A stretch of DNA of 64,000 nt from an uncultured Desulfobulbaceae bacterium (GCA_947259225.1 CAMYLK010000006.1:62001-126000), one strand, 5' to 3'. Shown: positions 39,869 through 50,184, counted from the stretch's first letter. Numbers and translations: made by a program. Notes: generated by a model not told the origin, from the letters alone.

Positions 39869-40862
39869 CCGTAATCAGTCAGGCATGGCGCTGGTACTTG
39901 CGCTTTTGGCTGTCAGCTTTCTGATTGCCATAACAGTTCAGCTGTTTAACTCTGTTAACTGGCAGGTGCAGGCCTCATCAAATTTTCGTGATAGCATCAA
40001 TATTGATGCCATGAACCGCTCGGCTCTGAGCATGGCAAGGGCAGCATTGCTGGCGGACCAGAACGCAAATAATTTTGACTCCCATTTTGATGACTGGAGT
40101 GCACTGGAAAAAAACAATATGGACACCCTGTTCGAAGATTCTGATATTTCTATTACTATCACGGATCTGTCTGGCAAGTTGCAGGTCAATGCCCTGGTTT
40201 CCGTTGAGAAAGATGCAAAACAGCGCCAGGCCCGGGAATACCTTCAGTATAGCCTGTGGGTGAGGTTTCTTACTTCCGGCAGGTTCGCTGTTGAAGACGA
40301 GATAGAAGCGGCAGTCCTCATAGATTCCATTAAAGACTGGATAGATGAAGATGACGAAGAAAGGGATAACGGTGCGGAAAAAGGATTCTATCAGTCACTT
40401 GACAATCCTTACTCCCCAAGAAATAACCCTGTTCAGTACCCTGAGGAATTATTGTTAATTCGGGGCATGACCAAAGATATTTTTTATGGTAATGAAGAAT
40501 ACTCCGGTATATCGGATTATTTGACCGTAACCGGAAGGGACGGTATGATAAATATCAACACTGCACCTGAGCAGGTTCTGAAGGCACTGGCCGAAGATCT
40601 GGACGATGAGATGGTGCAGAGTCTGATTGAGTTCAGGCAGGAGGAAGAAAACAAGAATTCTCTTGCCAATGCCCAATGGTACCGGCAGGTCAGCGGTTTC
40701 CCCGGAGATATTTCGCTGAGCCAGGACTTGCTAACAGTAATAAGCTATTATTTCAGAGTATCTTCTTCTGTACAGATGAGGGAAATGTCCAGAAAAGGAA
40801 GCGGAGTCATATATCGCGACGAAAGCGGAGCCCAGAGACTGTTGCGCTGGGATATAGAGTAG
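39861..40862 (+). CDS. gspK: Type II secretion minor pseudopilin GspK
   Basis: QSGMALVLALLAVSFLIAITVQ, DWIDEDDEERDNGAEK, ITVTGRDGMININTAPEQVLKAL-like GspK signature. Confidence 0.88.
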   Translation: MHNRNQSGMALVLALLAVSFLIAITVQLFNSVNWQVQASSNFRDSINIDAMNRSALSMARAALLADQNANNFDSHFDDWSALEKNNMDTLFEDSDISITITDLSGKLQVNALVSVEKDAKQRQAREYLQYSLWVRFLTSGRFAVEDEIEAAVLIDSIKDWIDEDDEERDNGAEKGFYQSLDNPYSPRNNPVQYPEELLLIRGMTKDIFYGNEEYSGISDYLTVTGRDGMININTAPEQVLKALAEDLDDEMVQSLIEFRQEEENKNSLANAQWYRQVSGFPGDISLSQDLLTVISYYFRVSSSVQMREMSRKGSGVIYRDESGAQRLLRWDIE

Positions 40863-40868
40863 AGTTGA

Positions 40869-42374
40869 ATGAAAAAAAAGATCCTTGGCATAGATATAAA
40901 TGACTGTTTCCTGTCCGCTGTTGTTATTGAACAGAGCAGGCAGGAAATTCGTATATTATCATGCGGTTCTGTCGGGATTGATGGAGAAACTTCCATAAAT
41001 GAAATACTCCCTGAACTCCTTGAACAGGTATCATGGAGCGGCGGAATGTCCTGCTGCGGAATTTCTTTGTCAGGTGCCAGCCTGCGGAACCTTTCTATTC
41101 CGTTTATCGATAAAGGCAAAATTAATCAAATACTGCCATTTGAACTGGAAGATCAGCTCATCACCCCGGCCAGTGACCAGATTGTCGAATACTCCATAAC
41201 AGGTACTTCAGACCAATCCAGTCATGTTCTTGTTGCTGGTATCGAAAACAGGGTTCTGCGGCATCACCTTGAAAATCTGCAATCATCAGGTCTTGACCCC
41301 GACATTCTTACTTTTCGGATAGTTGCTCTTGCGGAACAGCTGCTGCACGATGGGAAATCAAACCCAAGCTTTCTCCTGCTTGACGCAGGGCTTCATTCCA
41401 TAAGTATCCTTAATGTCCACCAGGGACAGATTGTCTTCATGCGACACCTGCCCTACCCGGACAGGATGTTTACCAAGGCACCGTTTATCTTTACGGAAGG
41501 CAGGACGACTATAGCTCAGCCGGATGAGGCTGCTGCATGTATCTCGAGCCTTTGTAAGGACATAAAACGCAGTATTGGTTTTTATAGCTTGGAAACCGGA
41601 CTGGAAGTTTCGCCTGAACAGATTATTTTGACAGGTTGCATGGTACAAGCCGATGTCTTCCAGGAAACCATAAGCTCTGAGTTCGGCCAGGATATCATAG
41701 TCACCGATATCAAGCAGGATGCAAAAATATCTTTGAGCGGCTCCGCCCATGAAACATGGGATTTTGCCCTCCATGACCATGCTCTTTCCCTTGCTATAAA
41801 AGGGATGAGGAAAAAACAGTTCTTCAATTTCCGGAAAGATGAGTTTGCCCCTCCAGGATCATTATTTACTTCAAAACGCAACCTGTTGGCTGCATCTGTG
41901 TTACTTTTCCTGGTCATTGGCGGTTGGCTTGGATTTATGGGGGTCGATTACTTTTCCCTGAAGAGTAAATATGATGAAATCGGTGGAAAGATGCAGGCTG
42001 TGTTTAAGGAAACTTTTCCTGAAAGAACCAGGATCAGTGACCCACTTCTTGAAATGAAAGCAAGCATCAGGAATATTCAAGCACCCTCAATCGCCACCCC
42101 TGTTTTTTCAGGAGACAAGAGGGCGCTGAATCTTATAGCCGATATTTCAGGAAGAATACCCGGCACCGTAAAAATAGAAGTTTCCCGTCTGGTTATAGAC
42201 CAGGAATCGGTTCACATGAAGGGGACTACCGACACTTTCAATAATGTTAACATCATCCAGAGCAGTCTGCGCAAATCCCCCCTCTATCAGGATGTTGATA
42301 TTGTATCCGCTGCCGCAGACAAGGACAGTGACAAGATACGATTTGAGCTGAGAATGCAGACAGGAGGTGTGTGA
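40869..42374 (+). CDS. gspL: Type II secretion protein GspL (actin-like/PilM-type cytoplasmic domain)
   Basis: LGIDINDCFLSAVVIEQ..., LLLDAGLHSISILNV, single TM LLAASVLLFLVIGGWLGF, periplasmic domain; operon context. Confidence 0.8.
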   Translation: MKKKILGIDINDCFLSAVVIEQSRQEIRILSCGSVGIDGETSINEILPELLEQVSWSGGMSCCGISLSGASLRNLSIPFIDKGKINQILPFELEDQLITPASDQIVEYSITGTSDQSSHVLVAGIENRVLRHHLENLQSSGLDPDILTFRIVALAEQLLHDGKSNPSFLLLDAGLHSISILNVHQGQIVFMRHLPYPDRMFTKAPFIFTEGRTTIAQPDEAAACISSLCKDIKRSIGFYSLETGLEVSPEQIILTGCMVQADVFQETISSEFGQDIIVTDIKQDAKISLSGSAHETWDFALHDHALSLAIKGMRKKQFFNFRKDEFAPPGSLFTSKRNLLAASVLLFLVIGGWLGFMGVDYFSLKSKYDEIGGKMQAVFKETFPERTRISDPLLEMKASIRNIQAPSIATPVFSGDKRALNLIADISGRIPGTVKIEVSRLVIDQESVHMKGTTDTFNNVNIIQSSLRKSPLYQDVDIVSAAADKDSDKIRFELRMQTGGV

Positions 42375-42916
42375 TGGTAAAAATTACACCTCGTGATCGC
42401 CGGATACTTCTTGTTGGCGGGATATGTGTCCTGATTTTTCTTGTGCTGCAGTTTGTGGTATTTCCACTGGTCGAAAATCGTAACCGGTTAAAGAAAGGCC
42501 TGGCAGCTCGCGAGAAAGGTATGGTGGAAATGAAAGAATTGCAGGCCCGCTATCGTGAGCTGAACAGTAAAGCCAGCACCCTGTCTGATCAGCTTGCAAA
42601 ACGCGATGCCAATTTCAGCCTTTTTTCCTTTCTTGAACAGAATGCTGCCAAGGCTAAAGTTAAAAAGAATATAGCCTACATGAAACCATCCGAAGTGGCG
42701 GATGACGGTCCTTTCAAGGAAATTTTAATTGAAATGAAGCTCCAGGCAGTTACTCTAAAACAGCTTGTAAAATTTTTGAAGCGTATTGAATCTCCGGAGA
42801 ACACGGTAGCTTTGAAGAGAATCTCAATCCAGGAGAATAAAAAGGAAAAACAGACCCTTGATGTAGTTCTTCAGGTCATCAGCCTTGCCCGGAACACTTC
42901 CGGTGAGTTGGAGTAG
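42371..42916 (+). CDS. gspM: Type II secretion protein GspM
   Basis: Short cytoplasmic N-terminus, TM ILLVGGICVLIFLVLQFVVFPLV, coiled coil and small domain; operon context. Confidence 0.78.
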   Translation: MMVKITPRDRRILLVGGICVLIFLVLQFVVFPLVENRNRLKKGLAAREKGMVEMKELQARYRELNSKASTLSDQLAKRDANFSLFSFLEQNAAKAKVKKNIAYMKPSEVADDGPFKEILIEMKLQAVTLKQLVKFLKRIESPENTVALKRISIQENKKEKQTLDVVLQVISLARNTSGELE

Positions 42917-43865
42917 GGAGGCAGTGTTGAAAAAGGTACTGCGCTGGTTCCTTGTCAGTCTCGGTTATCTCCTGTACACAACGGGGGTCATCATTATCCT
43001 GTTATGGCTGCTTTTCCCTGCCGGAACAGTAAAGACGTGGCTGCAGGGAGAGCTTCATAAGGTTAATCCGCTGCTGGTCTGGGAAATAAAGGACATGGAA
43101 GCAGCTTTTCCGCTGCGACTCAGGATGACGGATATCAGCATTCACTCTAAAAATGACATGAAATCTCCTCTGGTAGAGGTTGCCGAACTGCAGCTTGCAC
43201 CGGATATGAAGGAGCTTGTGAAGCTGAAAAAAAATATACCTGTAGCCTACCGCATGAAAACCCTGGACGGATCGGTAAAGGGGAAACTCCTGGTTCCTGA
43301 GAATTTAACTACACTTCAATGTTCTGGAGATCTCAAGGATATTGAGATAGGAAGGCTTGAGGGTTTCTGGCAGAAAGTCAGTCGAACCGGATCTGGAAAG
43401 CTGTCAGGCACTTTTACCTACAATGGTTTATTGCGGAAACCTTTTCGTGGTGAACTTGAGGCGGATATAACTGTTACTGACGGTAAAGTGGATCTGGTGC
43501 AGAAAACTTTTGGCCTGGATATTATGGAATTTAAAACGATGAATACTACTGTTTCAGCAAAGGACAGGATCGTCAATGTCAAAGACGGGAAAATGGAATC
43601 CCGACTTTTTTCAGCTGATTTTGAAGGGGTTATGTCGCTTTCGGACAACCTGTTTACCAGTGGTCTTAAAGTCAAAGGTTCTGTTGAGCCACGCCCTGAA
43701 TTGCTGGGGCGTCTGGATAATGATGTTGCGATCACTTTCATCAAGAGCCAGCTGCGTGATGATAAACTTTCGTTTGCAATTAGTGGCTCTCTTCTTGAAC
43801 CGGGTATCCTGTTTAAAGGAACTTCAGGCGTGATTGACGGAATTATTGAAGGGGGCTCGAGATAA
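42885..43865 (+). CDS. gspN: Type II secretion protein GspN
   Basis: N-terminal TM and AsmA/GspN-like beta-rich domain; context. Start likely GTG/TTG near 42927. Confidence 0.7.
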   Translation: MPGTLPVSWSREAVLKKVLRWFLVSLGYLLYTTGVIIILLWLLFPAGTVKTWLQGELHKVNPLLVWEIKDMEAAFPLRLRMTDISIHSKNDMKSPLVEVAELQLAPDMKELVKLKKNIPVAYRMKTLDGSVKGKLLVPENLTTLQCSGDLKDIEIGRLEGFWQKVSRTGSGKLSGTFTYNGLLRKPFRGELEADITVTDGKVDLVQKTFGLDIMEFKTMNTTVSAKDRIVNVKDGKMESRLFSADFEGVMSLSDNLFTSGLKVKGSVEPRPELLGRLDNDVAITFIKSQLRDDKLSFAISGSLLEPGILFKGTSGVIDGIIEGGSR

Positions 43866-43867
43866 CA

Positions 43868-44629
43868 GTGCTGCGTGTTATTTTTAGATTGGCCCTCATT
43901 TTTGTTGTTGCTTTCGCCGGTGTAAAGGTGGGATACAACAGGCTTGAAAACCATTTGTTATCATCAGTGCCTGAGGTAAAGGTTGCGCAAACCGGGCCTG
44001 CAGCAAATAAAGTTGAAATATTACGGAAGCCTCTTGATTATAAAATTATACTTGACCGTAATATTTTCGGTGCGGCTCTTGAGAAAACAGATATAACTGA
44101 AAATACAAAGCCGGTTGAGGATCTACAGCCGACAAAACTTAAACTGGCCCTGATGGGAACTGTTTCGGGGGACCAGAATGGTTCCAGAGCAATAATATCT
44201 GATGAAACATCAAAAAAACAGGATATATACGGAGTGGGCGACACCATTCAAGGTGCTAAGATTAAAGCGATTGAGCGCAGAAGGGTGGTCCTGAATGTCA
44301 ATGGTCGTGATGAGGTCTTGAATATCAAGGAACGGGAAGGGGGAGGTACAAGGAACACCAGGCTTTCTTCTTCTCCGACATCATCGGAAGAGAGGAAAAC
44401 CTTAAGGGACAGATTATCCCTCAGGCGGCCTCTTGTACGGCCTGAAACCAAGACCAGGCAACGCACTCCGGTAAGATCATCAGGAAGGAGAAACTTGCGA
44501 GGGGTTGCGCCGCCTGGAGCTGATGCGGATGAGTTAATTGAAATGACTGATGATGACCTGCTTGAGGACCCACAGATGATGGAAGAAGAGAATATTGAAG
44601 AGCCGGAATTGTTGGATGAGGAGCAATAA
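43868..44629 (+). CDS. gspC: Type II secretion protein GspC
   Basis: TM plus HR-type domain (ILDRNIFGAALE...LKLALMGTVSGDQNGSRAIISDETSKKQDIYGVGDTIQGAKIKAIERRRVVLNVNGRDEVL). Confidence 0.82.
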   Translation: MLRVIFRLALIFVVAFAGVKVGYNRLENHLLSSVPEVKVAQTGPAANKVEILRKPLDYKIILDRNIFGAALEKTDITENTKPVEDLQPTKLKLALMGTVSGDQNGSRAIISDETSKKQDIYGVGDTIQGAKIKAIERRRVVLNVNGRDEVLNIKEREGGGTRNTRLSSSPTSSEERKTLRDRLSLRRPLVRPETKTRQRTPVRSSGRRNLRGVAPPGADADELIEMTDDDLLEDPQMMEEENIEEPELLDEEQ

Positions 44630-44634
44630 GATAA

Positions 44635-46989
44635 ATGGATATTATGCATAAAATACGTAAGCAGATGAAATCAGGTTCGTTGTGTCCCTATTTTTCACTG
44701 GCCAGGAGAGTATCGGTTTTTGTTTTGGTAATTTGCTGTATGTACAGTGTATCAACGGTCAAATCGAATGTTGCCGCCCAGGAACTTGGAGATAAATCTC
44801 AGCAGTATGTGACAATCGATTTCAATGATGTGGACATTAATCTTTTCATAAAATATATCAGTGAGCTGACAGGGAAGAATTTTATCATCGACCGGACGGT
44901 TAAGGGCAAAGTGACTATTATCTCCCCAACCAGGATTTCGGTGGAAGACGCCTACCATGTTTTTGAATCGGTGCTCGAAGTCCACGGGTTTACAACCGTA
45001 CCAAGCGGGTCGGTAATCAAAATCATCCCTTCGGTCCAGGCGCGTTCAAAAAGTATCGCGACCATACGGGAACACGAAATGCTCTATCCGGAAGACAAGG
45101 TTGTAACCCAGCTGATCAACCTGAAGCATACCAATCCCGATGATGTTAAAAAGATACTCTCTCCTCTTGTTTCAAAGACCAGTGTTGTTATTGCCCACAC
45201 TGATTCAGGGATGCTGATAATTACTGATGTTCTGTCTAATATTAACCGTCTGCAGGAAATAATCGGGGCCATTGATGTTCCTTCCGTGGGTGAGGAGTTG
45301 GTCGTCTTGCCACTGGAGCATGCCTCGGCGGATACGATCAGCAAATCGATAATGCAGCTTTTTCAGAGGACAGCGGTCAAAGGGGCGAAACGACTTCAAG
45401 TCGTGAAAATCATTCCTTATGAGCGGACCAACTCTCTTATTATCTTTGCGTCAAAGGTGAATATCCAGAAGATCAAGGACCTCGTTGCCAGAATAGATGT
45501 AGAGATGGAAAGGGGGACGGGAAATATCCAGGTGTATTATCTGCAGCATGCTAACTCCGAGGAGTTGATAAAGGTACTGACCAACCTTCCCGGCGATGCT
45601 TCGACTGATCCAAAAACAAAAGTGGCAGCCAAGAAGGCTCCCCCGATTTCAAAAAATGTCAAGATCATGGCCGACCCTGAAACGAATTCGCTCATAATCA
45701 TCGCGCCCAGGGATGAATATCTTGTCCTTGAAAGCGTTATCCAGAAACTCGATATCCCGCGCAGGATGGTATACCTGGAAGCACTGATTATGGAAGTCAG
45801 TGTTACCAAAGCGTACGAGTTCGGTATCGATTGGGGTGGAGGGGGAGAATTTGATGATGGAACCGGGAAGCTGTTCAGTGGCTTCAGTGGATCTGAGAGC
45901 CCGGCCTATCCATTGATCGGGGGCATTACTTCGGACCCTGCCGTCCTGGCGAGCGGTTTCACCTTCGGGGTGCTCAAGCAGGGAGTAAAGATAGGTAATG
46001 TTTTTTTCCCGGACCTCGCAGCCGTGATAAACGCTTATAAGGATGATTCGGATATAGAGATTATCTCAACCCCCCAGATACTCACCTCGGATAACAAGGA
46101 AGCGGAGATCAAGGTGGGGCAGAATGTTCCCTATATCACGAGCCAGAACACAACTACAGCCCAGCAGGACTACACCAATTATGAGTACAAGGATGTGACG
46201 ACAACGCTGAAGATACTTCCCCAGATCAACCAGTCGGACCTGCTGCGTCTTGATATAGGGGTTGAAGTCATCAAGCTGCAGTCCCTGAATGAAGGCAGGC
46301 CGATTACTTTTACCCGGACAGCGAATACGACCGTTGTGGTGTATAATGAGGAAACCGTTGTTATCGGAGGGATTATCGGGCAGGATACCACCCAGGATGA
46401 ACGAAAGGTTCCCTTTCTCGGTGATATACCCCTGCTCGGCTGGCTGTTCAAGAACCATGGTCAGAAAAATGAAAAAGTAAACCTTTTTATTTTTATAACG
46501 CCGCATATTGTGGAAAACCCGGCAGAACTTGCTTCCATGTATTATAAGAAACGGGATGTGATGGAGTACGTCAAAAAAGGGTCCAGCGCAATTCCTGACT
46601 GGAAATTTGAAAAGGAGCCCAACAAAAATCATGCGGTTGCACTGTCGGACCTGGGTTTTGACAGCCTGCAGAAAAAAGATTACGTGAAAGCACGCCAGTA
46701 TTTCAACCAGGCCCTCAAAATTGATCCGGAAAACCCGTATGCCCTGTTGAACATGGGGGTGGTTGATGAGGAACAGGGGAACCTGCAAGGTGCCGCGGAG
46801 ATGTACAGACGGGTCATTGAACTGAAACTGCCGGAACCAAAAGTAGACGGCACACCCGCTGACGCAGACCTGCAGCTTATGGACCTGAAAAAGGTTGCCG
46901 AGGAAAACCTCAGGAACCTGGATATCACTAACAGCTCCGTGCCGGTCCCGCCGCCACCAGCACCTGATGCCGAGGCGCCGAGCCTATGA
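44635..46989 (+). CDS. gspD: Type II secretion secretin GspD with C-terminal TPR extension
   Basis: N0/N1 domains (YVTIDFNDVDINLFIKYISELTGKNFIID), secretin core (EIISTPQILTSDNKEAEIKVGQNVPYIT, VVIGGIIGQDTTQDERKVPFLGDIPLLGWLFK), then TPR-like ALSDLGFDSLQKKDYVKARQYFNQALKIDPENPYALLNMGVVDEEQGNLQGAAEMYRRVIEL. Confidence 0.93.
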   Translation: MDIMHKIRKQMKSGSLCPYFSLARRVSVFVLVICCMYSVSTVKSNVAAQELGDKSQQYVTIDFNDVDINLFIKYISELTGKNFIIDRTVKGKVTIISPTRISVEDAYHVFESVLEVHGFTTVPSGSVIKIIPSVQARSKSIATIREHEMLYPEDKVVTQLINLKHTNPDDVKKILSPLVSKTSVVIAHTDSGMLIITDVLSNINRLQEIIGAIDVPSVGEELVVLPLEHASADTISKSIMQLFQRTAVKGAKRLQVVKIIPYERTNSLIIFASKVNIQKIKDLVARIDVEMERGTGNIQVYYLQHANSEELIKVLTNLPGDASTDPKTKVAAKKAPPISKNVKIMADPETNSLIIIAPRDEYLVLESVIQKLDIPRRMVYLEALIMEVSVTKAYEFGIDWGGGGEFDDGTGKLFSGFSGSESPAYPLIGGITSDPAVLASGFTFGVLKQGVKIGNVFFPDLAAVINAYKDDSDIEIISTPQILTSDNKEAEIKVGQNVPYITSQNTTTAQQDYTNYEYKDVTTTLKILPQINQSDLLRLDIGVEVIKLQSLNEGRPITFTRTANTTVVVYNEETVVIGGIIGQDTTQDERKVPFLGDIPLLGWLFKNHGQKNEKVNLFIFITPHIVENPAELASMYYKKRDVMEYVKKGSSAIPDWKFEKEPNKNHAVALSDLGFDSLQKKDYVKARQYFNQALKIDPENPYALLNMGVVDEEQGNLQGAAEMYRRVIELKLPEPKVDGTPADADLQLMDLKKVAEENLRNLDITNSSVPVPPPPAPDAEAPSL

Positions 46990-48677
46990 AATCACTGGGC
47001 CAGGTTCTCATAGATTCTTTCGACCTGCCTCCCGACAGCCTTGATGAGGCCCTGGCTGTTCAGCAGGAAAAGGGTGGCAGGATCGGGGAAATTCTTGTTC
47101 AGCAGAAAAACGTATCTCCAGACGACCTTCTGCAAGCCCGTAGTGAGCAGTGTGGCCTGGAATTGATCAGACATCTTCCGCCGAATCTCGATCCATTTTT
47201 CACTTCCCGGGTTCCTATTCATTACCTGAAAAAGTTTAAAATGATCCCGGTTGCCACGCCGGAAGAGTCATATATCGCTGTGGCAGATCCTTTTTATTTC
47301 CAGCAGGTGGATGACCTGCAGCGCGTTTTGAACTGGGACGGAATGCAGATATATCTTGCTTCTCAGGAGGAAATTTACAAAGCGATCAACATTGCCTATG
47401 ACAAAACCAGCCAGGATCATGCGGACCAGGTTATGCAGGACATGGACATAGAAGATCCGGAAGCTATTATCTCTGAGATTGAGGAGACAGCAGACCTTCT
47501 GGATGACACCAGTGACGCGCCGGTCATCAAACTTGTCAACCTTATGCTTTCACAGGCAGTGCGGGACAATGCCAGTGATATCCATATTGAACCGTATCAG
47601 GACATGGTCAAGATCCGCAAGCGGGTCGACGGTATTCTCTACGATATGTATACGCCACCCAAGCATGTGCAGTCAAAGCTTGTCTCACGTGTCAAAATCA
47701 TGGCCAAGCTGGATATCGCCGAAAAGAGATTGCCCCAGGACGGAAGAATTGAGATAAGGATCGCGGACCGAAACGTTGATATACGTGTCTCAACCCTTCC
47801 CACATCTTTCGGGGAACGGGTGGTCATGCGTCTGCTGGACAAGTCCAACGTACTGCTGTCCCTTACAGACCTGGGTATGTCGGAAAGGGACCTTAACACC
47901 TTTCTCCAGCTTATCAAGGCCCCGCACGGCATTATTCTGGTTACCGGCCCCACCGGCAGCGGAAAAACCACAACGCTGTACTCTGCCCTGAGTATTCTCA
48001 ACAAACCGGACATTAATATCATCACCGTCGAGGATCCGGTGGAATACCAGATAAAAGGGATCAGCCAGGTTCAGGTCAATCCCAAGATCGACCTGACCTT
48101 TGCAAACGGCCTGCGGACCATTGTCCGTCAGGACCCGGACATTATCCTGGTCGGGGAGATTCGTGATCTGGAGACAGCTGAGATAGCTATACAGGCGGCC
48201 CTGACAGGGCATCTTGTTTTTTCGACCCTGCACACCAATGATTCGGCCAGCGCCGTAACCCGGCTTATTGATATGGGTGTCGAATCATTCCTGGTTTCAT
48301 CATCAGTAAATGCCATCCTTGCCCAGCGGCTGGTTCGAAAAATATGCGAGCAATGTAAGGAACCCTTTAATCCGGGCAGTGAGTTCCTTGCCCAGGTGGG
48401 GCTCACAACTGAAGACCTTGGTGGCCGCCCCCTGCATCGTGGACGGGGATGTACGGAATGCCTCCATACCGGATACCAGGGCAGGATCGGCATTTTTGAA
48501 CTGATGATCCTGACCGACGAACTCAAGAATTTCATCCTTACCACCTCTGATTCCAATCAGATACGACAAAAGGCCCTCTCTTCATCGTCCGATTCAATGT
48601 TGACCCTGCGCCAGGACGGACTACAGAAAATCCTGGCCGGCCAGACCACTCTGGAAGAGGTGTTCAGGGTGACCTGA
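46986..48677 (+). CDS. gspE: Type II secretion ATPase GspE
   Basis: GPTGSGKTTTLYSAL, TVEDPVEYQIKGISQVQVNPKIDLTFANGLRTIVRQDPDIILVGEIRDLETAEIAIQAALTGHLVFSTLHTNDS, CEQC/CTEC zinc motif. Confidence 0.95.
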   Translation: MKSLGQVLIDSFDLPPDSLDEALAVQQEKGGRIGEILVQQKNVSPDDLLQARSEQCGLELIRHLPPNLDPFFTSRVPIHYLKKFKMIPVATPEESYIAVADPFYFQQVDDLQRVLNWDGMQIYLASQEEIYKAINIAYDKTSQDHADQVMQDMDIEDPEAIISEIEETADLLDDTSDAPVIKLVNLMLSQAVRDNASDIHIEPYQDMVKIRKRVDGILYDMYTPPKHVQSKLVSRVKIMAKLDIAEKRLPQDGRIEIRIADRNVDIRVSTLPTSFGERVVMRLLDKSNVLLSLTDLGMSERDLNTFLQLIKAPHGIILVTGPTGSGKTTTLYSALSILNKPDINIITVEDPVEYQIKGISQVQVNPKIDLTFANGLRTIVRQDPDIILVGEIRDLETAEIAIQAALTGHLVFSTLHTNDSASAVTRLIDMGVESFLVSSSVNAILAQRLVRKICEQCKEPFNPGSEFLAQVGLTTEDLGGRPLHRGRGCTECLHTGYQGRIGIFELMILTDELKNFILTTSDSNQIRQKALSSSSDSMLTLRQDGLQKILAGQTTLEEVFRVT

Positions 48678-48706
48678 ATAATTACAGGAAAAGTACTAAG
48701 CGTAAT

Positions 48707-49933
48707 TTACCTGATCAGCTGGTTCATCTCAAAGATGGGCAGCAGGATGGAAACCACTATAAAGCTGACGAGCACACCCATGACAAGGATCATGACCGGT
48801 TCGATCAGGGATGTAAGAGCCATGATTTTTGTTTCAACCTCTTTTTCATAACTGTCGGCAACCTTGTTGAGCATTTTTTCCAGGGCTCCGCTCTGTTCTC
48901 CGACCGCGATCATCTGTACGACCATGGGCATGAACCAGCGGCTTTTTTTCAAGACATTTGATAAACTCCTGCCTTTTTCCAGTTCCTCGGTAGCATCATC
49001 GATAACCTCGGCAAGCAGAACATTGTTGAAGATATTTTTCACAATATGCAAAGCCGTTATAAGCGGCACCCCTGAACTAAGGAGGCTGCCGAGGGTACGA
49101 CCCATCCGGGCCGCTGCAATCTTCATGTTCAGATCTCCGAACAGGGGCAGAGTGAGCTTCAGCCGGTCCCAAATCATTTTACCTTGCGGTTGCCGGACAG
49201 CGAAACGAAGAGCAACAAGCATACCAATCAGGATGATAATGATTGCCCACCAGTAATTTGCCAGGAATCCGCTGAGGCTTATCAGGATAGAGGTCGGCAG
49301 GGGCAGGGCATGCTGCGTATCATCAAAAACCTGGGTTATACTTGGTACAATGAAAGTGATAAGCAGAAAGAGGACTATAGTTCCAACCAGTGCCATGAAG
49401 GCGGGGTATATGAGTGCCGCCCTGATCCTTGATTTCATGGCTTGCTGAGTTTCACCGAAATCGGCAAGCTGCTCGAGCACAACATCCAGTGAGCCTGACG
49501 CTTCACCTGATTTCACCATGTTGACATAGATTCTTGAAAAAAGGCGTGGGTGGTCTGACAGGGCAGAGGTCAGCGAGTTTCCTTCATTAACCGCATCCTT
49601 AATCTGGGCTATTATTTTTTTGAATGTCTGGTTGGTAGTCTGCTCGATCAGGCCACCCAAAGCTGGCACCAGAGGAATGCCTGCCCCAAGCAGGGTGGCA
49701 AGCTGCCGGGTGGCGATGGAGACATCCTGATGCCGGATTCGTTGTCCAACCTGGATAACAGGGATTTTTCGCCCGGTTTTCTTTCTGGCGACCGGAACTG
49801 TCTCCATGATGTCCACCGGGAAATTACCGGCTTGCCTGATCTTGTTGCGCGCAGCTGTCAGGCTGTCGGCATCAATAATGCCCTTTACCTTTTTCCCGGC
49901 TTTATCAAGGGCTGAATATTCGTAAACAGGCAT
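48707..49933 (-). CDS. gspF: Type II secretion inner-membrane protein GspF, opposite strand to the gsp operon
   Basis: MPVYEYSALDKAGKKVKGIIDADSLTAARNKI, TRQLATLLGAGIPLVPALGGLIEQT, MVKSGEASGSLDVVLEQLADF, MIAVGEQSGALEKMLNKVADSYEKEVETKI. Confidence 0.95.
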   Translation of the reverse strand: MPVYEYSALDKAGKKVKGIIDADSLTAARNKIRQAGNFPVDIMETVPVARKKTGRKIPVIQVGQRIRHQDVSIATRQLATLLGAGIPLVPALGGLIEQTTNQTFKKIIAQIKDAVNEGNSLTSALSDHPRLFSRIYVNMVKSGEASGSLDVVLEQLADFGETQQAMKSRIRAALIYPAFMALVGTIVLFLLITFIVPSITQVFDDTQHALPLPTSILISLSGFLANYWWAIIIILIGMLVALRFAVRQPQGKMIWDRLKLTLPLFGDLNMKIAAARMGRTLGSLLSSGVPLITALHIVKNIFNNVLLAEVIDDATEELEKGRSLSNVLKKSRWFMPMVVQMIAVGEQSGALEKMLNKVADSYEKEVETKIMALTSLIEPVMILVMGVLVSFIVVSILLPIFEMNQLIR

Positions 49934-49983
49934 TGGTCAGGTTGTGATGGAGTAAATAAAGTTTTGCAGGTTCATGATTGATG

Positions 49984-50014
49984 TAACATTACCTCATTTG
50001 AGGTATTTATGTTA
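49984..50014. promoter_or_regulatory. Composite palindrome in the gspF/selW-like divergent intergenic region (possible operator)
   Basis: taacat-tacctca-tt-tgaggta-ttt-atgtta: two nested complementary arm pairs. Confidence 0.4.
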
Positions 50015-50184
50015 AAAATACAAACGTTGAATTACGCTACTATACAGGTTGTCACACAGCTTGAAAATAAAAATTACTGAGATTCGGATGCGGCTGTGTA
50101 TTTGCATACAACACCTGATATGATAAAGTATCTGATACACAAACCCAGCATATATATATTAATATCATTACCAGGGATAAAACC

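Noticed and set aside
49984-50014. Assignment of the palindrome as an MntR box
   Set aside because: Outer arms AACAT...ATGTT resemble enterobacterial MntR boxes, but the spacing is much larger; regulator identity not supportable.
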